Origin: Streptomyces misionensis
Lineage (GTDB): Bacteria; Actinomycetota; Actinomycetes; Streptomycetales; Streptomycetaceae
Assembly: GCF_900104815.1 (NCBI RefSeq)
Contig: NZ_FNTD01000004.1
Location: 6,261,001 to 6,325,000, forward strand
Direction: 5' to 3'
DNA: 64,000 bases
The notes below the pieces were generated by a model. That model saw only the letters and a list, made by a program, of their open reading frames with translations, was not told where the DNA came from and did no database searches. The number at the start of each line of letters is the position of its first letter. Within the stretch, counting starts at the first letter, position 1. Both the position numbers and the translations under genes were made by a program. This document shows, in pieces, positions 58,867 to 64,000 of this stretch.

Positions 58867-60009
58867 ATGCTGGACATCGCCGAGGAGCTGAACCGGTGGA
58901 CCGCGCAGGGCCGTGACTTCGCCGTCGCCACCGTGGTGGCCGTCGGCGGCAGCGCGCCCCGGCAGCCCGGCGCCGCCCTCGCGGTGGACGCCGACGGCAC
59001 GGCCATCGGCTCGGTCTCCGGCGGTTGTGTGGAGGGCGCGGTCTACGAGCTGTGCCGGCAGGCCCTCCTGGACGGCGAGACCGTCCTCGAACGCTTCGGC
59101 TACAGCGACGAGGACGCCTTCGCGGTCGGCCTGACCTGCGGCGGCGTCCTCGACATCCTGGTCACCCCGGTCCGGGCGGACGACCCCGCCCGGCCGGTGG
59201 CCGCGGCCGCGCTGGCCGCCGCCGCACGCGGCGAGGCGGCGGCGCTCGCCCGGATCACCCGGGGGCCGGCCGGGCTTTCGGGCCGGGCCCTGCTGGTGCG
59301 CCCCGACGGCTCCTCGTACGGCGGCTTCGGCGCCCACCCCGAACTGGACCGCACCGTCGCCGCCGAGGCCCGCGCCCTCCTGGACGCCGGGCGCACCGGC
59401 GCCCTGGAGATCGGTGCCCGCGGCTCGCGCTGCGGCGCGCCGGTCACCGTGCTGGTCGAGTCCTCCGTGCCCCCGCCCCGGATGATCGTCTTCGGCGCGA
59501 TCGACTTCGCCGCCGCCCTCGTGCGCGCCGGGAAGTTCCTCGGCTACCACGTCACGGTGTGCGACGCCCGACCGGTCTTCGCCACCCGCGCCCGCTTCCC
59601 GGAGGCCGACGAGATCGTGGTCGAGTGGCCCCACACGTATCTGGAGCGCACCGGGACCGACGGCCGTACCGTGCTGTGCGTCCTCACCCACGACGCCAAG
59701 TTCGACATCCCGCTGCTGCGGGTGGCGCTGCGGCTGCCGGTCGCCTACGTCGGCGCGATGGGCTCCCGGCGCACCCATCTCGACCGCGCCCGGCGGCTGC
59801 GCGAGGCGGGCGTCACCGAGCCGGAACTGGCCCGGCTGCGCTCCCCGATCGGCCTCGACCTCGGTGCCCGCACGCCGGAGGAGACGGCCCTGTCGATCGC
59901 CGCGCAGATCGTCGCCGAACGGCGCGGCGGCAGCGGCCGCGCGCTGACCGGCGGGCACACCCCGATCCACCACGACGCGGGGGAGGCGCGGATCGGCTCG
60001 GTGGCGTGA
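58867..60009 (+). CDS. xdhC: XdhC family molybdenum cofactor insertion protein
   Basis: A 380-aa maturation factor that binds molybdenum cofactor and delivers it, after sulfuration, to xanthine dehydrogenase. The N-terminal XdhC/CoxI domain shows VVAVGGSAPRQPGAALAV, SVSGGCVEGAVY and GLTCGGVLDILV. The C-terminal Rossmann-like half shows MIVFGAIDFAAAL, VCDARPVFATRARFP and YVGAMGSRRTHLDR. It closes the operon 40 nt after the permease. GTTGAGGAGAACGAC precedes the ATG, giving a good GAGGAG site. Confidence 0.93.
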   Translation: MLDIAEELNRWTAQGRDFAVATVVAVGGSAPRQPGAALAVDADGTAIGSVSGGCVEGAVYELCRQALLDGETVLERFGYSDEDAFAVGLTCGGVLDILVTPVRADDPARPVAAAALAAAARGEAAALARITRGPAGLSGRALLVRPDGSSYGGFGAHPELDRTVAAEARALLDAGRTGALEIGARGSRCGAPVTVLVESSVPPPRMIVFGAIDFAAALVRAGKFLGYHVTVCDARPVFATRARFPEADEIVVEWPHTYLERTGTDGRTVLCVLTHDAKFDIPLLRVALRLPVAYVGAMGSRRTHLDRARRLREAGVTEPELARLRSPIGLDLGARTPEETALSIAAQIVAERRGGSGRALTGGHTPIHHDAGEARIGSVA

Positions 60010-60062
60010 GGGGCGCGGAAAACCGATTGCCGCGCGCCCCGGCCCCTGGGTTGCATGGGGAC

Positions 60063-60707
60063 ATGGTCTCCACCGACCGGCTGTCCGCCTTCGCGGCGCT
60101 GTCCCTCCTGCTGATCGTGATACCCGGCCCGAGCGTGCTCTTCGTCATCGGGCGGGCGCTGGCGCACGGCCGCCGCACCGCGCTGACCTCCGTGGCCGGC
60201 AACACCCTCGGGGCCTACGTCCTCGTCGCCGCCGTGGCCCTCGGCATCGGTCCGGTGGTGGAGCGCTCCGTGCCGCTCTTCACCGCGCTCAAGCTCGCGG
60301 GCGCCGCCTACCTCGTCCACCTCGGGGTGCGGACGTGGCGCCGGCGCGGCTCGCTGCGAGCCGCGTTCGAGTGCACGGAGCGCCCCGGGCGGGGCGGGGG
60401 CCTGCGCACCCTCGGGGAGGGATTCGCGGTCGGCGTGGCCAACCCCAAGACCATGGTGTTCTTCGCCGCCGTACTGCCCCAGTTCGTGGATCGCGCCCAG
60501 GGGCGGGTGCCGCTCCAGATGCTGCTGCTCGGCCTGGTCTTCAACGTCATCGCGCTGGTCTCGGACAGCGCCTGGGGGCTGCTCGCCTCGGCCGCCCGCG
60601 GCTGGTTCGCCCGCTCGCCCCGGCGGCTGTCCGCGGTCGGCGGCATCGGCGGCCTGACCTTGATCGGGCTGGGCGTGACGGTGGCGGCGACGGGCCGCGA
60701 CAGTTGA
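60063..60707 (+). CDS. LysE family amino acid exporter
   Basis: A 214-aa membrane protein of the LysE/RhtB family with about six helices. The signature is in LLLIVIPGPSVLFVIGRALAHGRR near the start, followed by LKLAGAAYLVHLGVRTWR and VGVANPKTMVFFAAVLPQFVD. These export amino acids such as lysine, threonine or homoserine lactone. The ATG at 60063 follows a TTGCAT at 6 nt and has no strong ribosome site, so it may be leaderless. It follows xdhC by 53 nt but is functionally unrelated. Confidence 0.9.
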   Translation: MVSTDRLSAFAALSLLLIVIPGPSVLFVIGRALAHGRRTALTSVAGNTLGAYVLVAAVALGIGPVVERSVPLFTALKLAGAAYLVHLGVRTWRRRGSLRAAFECTERPGRGGGLRTLGEGFAVGVANPKTMVFFAAVLPQFVDRAQGRVPLQMLLLGLVFNVIALVSDSAWGLLASAARGWFARSPRRLSAVGGIGGLTLIGLGVTVAATGRDS

Positions 60708-60730
60708 AGTGCCGTCGCCTGTACGGCCGT

Positions 60731-61171
60731 TCAGGGTCGCTTGAGCAGCCGGTCCAGCGCGCGTGCGAACACCATGCGGGACGTGCTCCTGACGATGCCG
60801 TCGAGGGCGCGGGGCAGCGAACGCACCCGCAGCTCCTCCCGCCACCGCACCCGGCTGCCGCCCCCGGGACGCGGCCGCACCTCGATCTCCGCCCAGCCGA
60901 GGATCACCCGACCCCGCTTCTCCAGCCGGCACAGCCCGCCCTCCTCGCCCAGGGGCGGGCGCCAGACGGTCACCTCCATGGTGTCGTCCAGCGTCAGCGG
61001 CGCGACACCCGAGCGGGCGGTGAAGCGGGTGCCGACCCGGGTCGGCCCGGGGGTGAGCACCCTGATCCGGGTCAGCGGCACCGCACCGGCGTGGCGGGGC
61101 CACTCGGTGAGCCGGCGCCATGCCTCGTCCGGGGAGAGCGGGACGGCACGGGTGAGGGTGAAGGTCGGCAC
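60731..61171 (-). CDS. SRPBCC family protein (polyketide cyclase-like fold)
   Basis: A 146-aa START/Bet v1-like protein: FTLTRAVPLSPDEAWRRLTEWPRHAGAVPLT and the closing helix SRMVFARALDRLLKRP are typical. Streptomyces carry many small SRPBCC proteins of unknown ligand. GTG at 61171 is 7 nt after a TACGAT -10 element on the minus strand, so it is leaderless. It converges on the LysE gene with only 23 nt between stops. Confidence 0.88.
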   Translation of the reverse strand: MPTFTLTRAVPLSPDEAWRRLTEWPRHAGAVPLTRIRVLTPGPTRVGTRFTARSGVAPLTLDDTMEVTVWRPPLGEEGGLCRLEKRGRVILGWAEIEVRPRPGGGSRVRWREELRVRSLPRALDGIVRSTSRMVFARALDRLLKRP

Positions 61172-61178
61172 GGCACCG

Positions 61179-61184
61179 ATCGTA
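61179..61184 (-). promoter_or_regulatory. -10 element TACGAT of a leaderless SRPBCC gene
   Basis: On the minus strand TACGAT is followed after 7 nt by GTG at 61171. Confidence 0.45.
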
Positions 61185-61258
61185 GGCAGTGCCCGTCGGA
61201 CTGCCGTGAGTTCGCCGCCCGCTCACCCGGTCGGCCGAGCGGTGGTGCCCCGGGCGGC

Positions 61259-62086
61259 TCAGGGACGGTAGACCTTGCCCGGCTCCGCCGTGCCGGGGGC
61301 GAGGAGCTGGGGGACCGTCACGAAGTGGTAGCCGCGTTCCTTCAGGGCGTCGATGATGCCGGGGACGGCGGGCACGGTGCCGGGGTAGATGTCGTGCAGC
61401 AGGATGATCCCGTCCCGGTCGGCCTGTTCGAGGACGCGCTTCTTGATGAGCGCCGAGTCGTTGGTCGCGTAGTCCTTGGCCGTGACGCTCCACAGCACCT
61501 CCGCGAGCCCCAACTCCTTGCAGATCTTGTGGATGTTGGCGTCGGTGCGGCCCTGCGGCGGGCGCATCAGGGTGGGCTTGTGCCCGGTGAGCCGTTCGAT
61601 CGCCTCGTTGGGCCGCACGAGTTCGTCGCGCACCTGGTCGTCGGATATGTCGGTGAGTATCTTGTGGTCCCAGGTGTGGCTCGCCACCTCGTGCCCCTCG
61701 GCCGACATCCGCTTGACGAGCTGCGGGTACTTCTCGATGTGCCGCTTGCCCAGCAGGAAGAACGTCGCGTGGACCTTCTTCTCCTTCAGGATGTCCAGCA
61801 GCTTGGGGGAGTTCTCGCTGGGGCCCGCGTCGAAGGTGAGCGCGATGCACTTCGCCTTGCGGCAGTCGACGTCGCCGAACTTCGACGGCGATCCCTGCGC
61901 CCCCTGCGCCGCCTGCTTCCGCGCGGTGCTCGGCGAGGTGGTGTCGACCTGGGCGCAGCCGGTGAGGGCGAGCGCCAGGCCGACCGCGGCCGGGACGAGC
62001 GCGGCCGCGCGGAACCCGCGGCGCCGTTCGCGCGTCTTCCCGGTCGCGGAAGCGGGCGTCGGGGTCGTGCTGAGGGAAAAGGCCAT
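61259..62086 (-). CDS. Polysaccharide deacetylase lipoprotein (NodB domain)
   Basis: A 275-aa exported deacetylase. A twin-basic N-terminus (KTRERRRGFRAA) and hydrophobic core end in a lipobox LALTGC, so it is membrane anchored. The NodB domain has motif 1 TFDAGPSENS (second Asp of the usual TFDDG replaced by Ala), motif 2 SHTWDHK with its two metal His, motif 3 RPPQGRTD and motif 5 ILLHDIYPG. It probably removes acetyl groups from peptidoglycan or another polysaccharide. The ATG at 62086 lies 6 nt after TATAGT, so it is leaderless, and the promoter is covered by a perfect palindrome. Confidence 0.92.
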   Translation of the reverse strand: MAFSLSTTPTPASATGKTRERRRGFRAAALVPAAVGLALALTGCAQVDTTSPSTARKQAAQGAQGSPSKFGDVDCRKAKCIALTFDAGPSENSPKLLDILKEKKVHATFFLLGKRHIEKYPQLVKRMSAEGHEVASHTWDHKILTDISDDQVRDELVRPNEAIERLTGHKPTLMRPPQGRTDANIHKICKELGLAEVLWSVTAKDYATNDSALIKKRVLEQADRDGIILLHDIYPGTVPAVPGIIDALKERGYHFVTVPQLLAPGTAEPGKVYRP

Positions 62087-62092
62087 GCGGGG

Positions 62093-62112
62093 ACTATACA
62101 CACAGTGTATAG
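62093..62112. promoter_or_regulatory. Operator palindrome over the deacetylase promoter
   Basis: CTATACAC-ACA-GTGTATAG (62094-62112) is a perfect palindrome with 8-bp arms. Its left end overlaps the minus-strand -10 TATAGT (62098 to 62093), 6 nt from the ATG. A protein bound here would block the promoter. The binding factor is unknown. Confidence 0.65.
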
Positions 62113-62189
62113 AACGTCGTTCGAATGTGTTCGCACCTTCACATGCCACCACCTCGTGCACACTGGTGGTTCCGGGCCGGTACGGGGAG

Positions 62190-62195
62190 TAACCT
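62190..62195 (+). promoter_or_regulatory. -10 element TAACCT of the leaderless trypsin-like gene
   Basis: TAACCT ends 7 nt before the ATG at 62203, with no ribosome site between. Confidence 0.5.
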
Positions 62196-62202
62196 CGGCG
62201 GC

Positions 62203-64000
62203 ATGACGCGCACGGGGGAACGAGCCGTCAAGTCCCGCTTACGCACACCGACCTGGATCGCCCGCATCGAGGACCCGGACGGTGTGGTGCTCGGCGCCGG
62301 GGTGCTGCTCGCGGCGGACCGGGTGCTCACCGCCGGCCATGTCGTCACACCGGGCGCGCCGTACGTCGTACGACTCGTCGGCGTGCCGGGACAGGGCGCC
62401 GTCGCCGCCACCGTCCGCCCGGACGAGCACGTACCGGAGCGCGAGGACGCGTTCGGCGACCGCAGCGGCGACCTGGCCCTGCTGAGCCTTGCCGAACCGC
62501 TGCCCGCCGAACACGCCACCCGCCTCTACCGGCTCGCCTCACCGCACGGACCCGTGAGCATGTACGGCTTCCCGGCCGGCGACGACGGCGGCCGCTGGCA
62601 CGGCGCCACCCTGGTCGCCGCGCGCGGCCGGGACAGCCGGGTGCAGCTGCGCCCGATCACCCCGGACGAGCTGGCCGCGCCCGGCTTCAGCGGCGGCGGA
62701 GTGGTCGACCACGCCACCGACCAGGTCATCGGCATCGTGCTCAGCGTGGACGAGGGGCAGGTCTCCGCCTTCAGCCAGATGAGCCCCACCGAGACCATCC
62801 TCAGCCATCTGCCGCAGGTCGCCGCCTGGACCGACGGCGCCGAGGCCGTCGACCCCCGGCTGCGCAGCCGTGCGCCGGGCGGCGGCGGACGGCTCGACGT
62901 GCCCTTCGCCACCGAACTCGCCGGCTGGTTCCGGGGCGAGGGCTGGCCGGTCCTGGTCACCGTGGTGCCGGACCGGGGCGACCGCGCCTTCACGCTGGAG
63001 CGGGCCGTCACCCTCGCCGACCGGGAGCTGCGCACGCACCGCAACACCAGCGCCTTCAGCGACGACCCGCCCGAGACCGTGCCCCCGGCCGGCGCGCACG
63101 ACCTCGCGCTCGACGTCAAGGGGCTGACGGCCGCCCAGGTCATGGACCGCATCGCCGAACGCCTCGGCATCCGCGACGACCCCCGCCCGGAACGGCTCGC
63201 CACCCTGCGGGTCCCGCTCGCCGCGGTCCTGGTCGGCGTCGACGAGTCCGCCGAACCGGACGCCCTGCTCGCCCTGCTGGACCGGCTCGCCCGGCACGGG
63301 GCCCGGCTGCTGCTGGTCCACCGCCGCCAGGGCGGACGCGCGGCACAGGCCGCCGAATCGCTGGTACACCGGCCGCTGCGCGCACGCTGGTCCCGGCTCG
63401 GCGCGGAACTCGACCGCATCGTCGACGAGTTGGGCCCCGCCCTGGACACCCGCCGGGACCGGGTGACCGCCGGGCCCGGCACCGGGGCGCTGCTGGACGC
63501 GGCCGAGGCCGCCGTCGGCCGCAGCCGGATGCTGCGCGCATGGGTCGCCCACAGCTCCGCCGCGGACCGCGAACCGCGGCGCGCCGACCTGCTGTTCACC
63601 TTCGAGGACGCCGCCGAACGCCGCCGCCAGCGCCTGGACCAGGCCCTCGCCGTCCTCGACGCCCGCCTGCGCCGCTGGGAGGAACTCCGCGGCCGGGTCA
63701 CCGCCGAGTGGCCCCTGTGCCGCGCCCGCGCCACGGAGGACGGCGACCGCGTGATCGCCGCGTACCGCCTCTACGAGTCCGCCCTGGTACTCCTGCGCCG
63801 GACGCCGTGCGACATCGAGGCGGCGGAGACCGCGGTGGAGCGGTTCATCGGATTCTGCTCGGGAACGGGGGGCGAACCCGCGGACGACGCCGACTCCCCT
63901 GGCGGACAAGGGCGTTCAGGTGCAGCCGGGGGTTCGGCGCGGGGGCGGATGACGCGCGGTCCGGGTGAGGCGGACGGTGACCCGGGGGCGGGCGGTCGTC
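62203..64000 (+). CDS. Trypsin-like multidomain protein (3' end outside window)
   Basis: Open from ATG 62203 to the window edge, about 599 codons without a stop. Residues 1-210 form a trypsin-like protease domain: catalytic His in VLTAGHVVTPG, Asp in RSGDLALLSL and Ser in APGFSGGGVVD. There is no signal peptide, so it is intracellular. The rest (about 225-560) has long helical stretches such as RRQRLDQALAVLDARLRRWEEL and a conserved-looking LDVKGLTAAQVMDRIAERLG, with no Walker motif in view. Similar N-terminal proteases in actinobacteria sit in multidomain conflict or signalling proteins. That link is inference, because the C-terminal effector is not visible. Near the edge the sequence becomes Gly/Asp-rich. 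Confidence 0.8.
   Translation, partial: MTRTGERAVKSRLRTPTWIARIEDPDGVVLGAGVLLAADRVLTAGHVVTPGAPYVVRLVGVPGQGAVAATVRPDEHVPEREDAFGDRSGDLALLSLAEPLPAEHATRLYRLASPHGPVSMYGFPAGDDGGRWHGATLVAARGRDSRVQLRPITPDELAAPGFSGGGVVDHATDQVIGIVLSVDEGQVSAFSQMSPTETILSHLPQVAAWTDGAEAVDPRLRSRAPGGGGRLDVPFATELAGWFRGEGWPVLVTVVPDRGDRAFTLERAVTLADRELRTHRNTSAFSDDPPETVPPAGAHDLALDVKGLTAAQVMDRIAERLGIRDDPRPERLATLRVPLAAVLVGVDESAEPDALLALLDRLARHGARLLLVHRRQGGRAAQAAESLVHRPLRARWSRLGAELDRIVDELGPALDTRRDRVTAGPGTGALLDAAEAAVGRSRMLRAWVAHSSAADREPRRADLLFTFEDAAERRRQRLDQALAVLDARLRRWEELRGRVTAEWPLCRARATEDGDRVIAAYRLYESALVLLRRTPCDIEAAETAVERFIGFCSGTGGEPADDADSPGGQGRSGAAGGSARGRMTRGPGEADGDPGAGGR

Noticed and set aside
62105..62130. LexA/SOS box upstream of the deacetylase
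   Set aside because: GAAC-GTC-GTTC has a 3-nt spacer rather than the 4-nt spacer of actinobacterial LexA sites, and the gene is not a repair gene.
62526..63909. Long minus-strand frames at the right end
   Set aside because: They are antisense to the trypsin-like gene, whose catalytic triad is intact on the plus strand, and show no domain.

Overview
The window is very GC-rich, densely coded DNA with strong G/C preference at third codon positions, AGGAGG-type ribosome binding sites, many GTG starts, three well-supported TTG starts and many apparently leaderless genes. Together with the protein families present (alditol oxidase AldO, DUF2637, PucR, SpoIIE phosphatases with C-terminal HATPase domains) this indicates a Streptomyces chromosome. 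The sulfur gene order and AldO recall the S. coelicolor region around SCO6094-SCO6147 (from memory, not searched). No tRNA, rRNA, CRISPR array, transposase or phage gene was seen.

Layout: 1-7.7 kb is a minus-strand sulfur operon: leader peptide, ferredoxin-type sulfite reductase, a small zinc-ribbon protein, cysH, cysC, cysD, cysN, then a sulfonate-type ABC importer (lipoprotein, ATPase, permease presumably beyond the left edge). Most of its genes overlap by 4 nt. 7.7-16.6 kb holds single genes: GNAT, secreted protein, AcoR-like regulator, AidB-like acyl-CoA dehydrogenase, YihY/BrkB membrane protein, AraC regulator and two VOC proteins. 16.6-23 kb holds a broken ThuA-like gene, a methylisocitrate-lyase-type enzyme overlapping a small secreted acidic protein gene, a carboxylesterase, MmuM, a MetAP/XRE divergent pair and an alpha/beta hydrolase. 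23-28.4 kb is sugar metabolism: LacZ-type beta-galactosidase, alditol oxidase and a D-2-hydroxyacid dehydrogenase.

28.5-43 kb contains a radical SAM protein with an unusual C-x8-C-x2-C cluster motif, a sigma-like/zinc/transmembrane/CBM2 fusion protein, rsgA behind a 23-codon short ORF, a multidomain SpoIIE phosphatase, an Ada-AraC-AlkA fusion with a degenerate glycosylase end plus ogt, a TetR/hydrolase divergent pair with a clear operator, a GDSL lipase and a LuxR-type regulator. 43-50 kb contains a degenerate PP2C-like protein, pyruvate oxidase, an HATPase protein with a long G-rich low-complexity head, DUF2637, GntR and DUF2231 proteins.

51-60 kb is a purine-catabolism module: a PucR regulator diverges from a three-subunit xanthine dehydrogenase, an NCS2 purine permease and an XdhC maturation factor. 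60-64 kb holds a LysE exporter, an SRPBCC protein, a polysaccharide deacetylase lipoprotein under a perfect operator palindrome, and the first 600 codons of a trypsin-like multidomain protein running off the right edge. The less ordinary items are the sulfur leader peptide, the membrane sigma-like/CBM2 fusion, the non-canonical radical SAM protein, the lyase/small secreted protein pair and the truncated trypsin-fusion gene.
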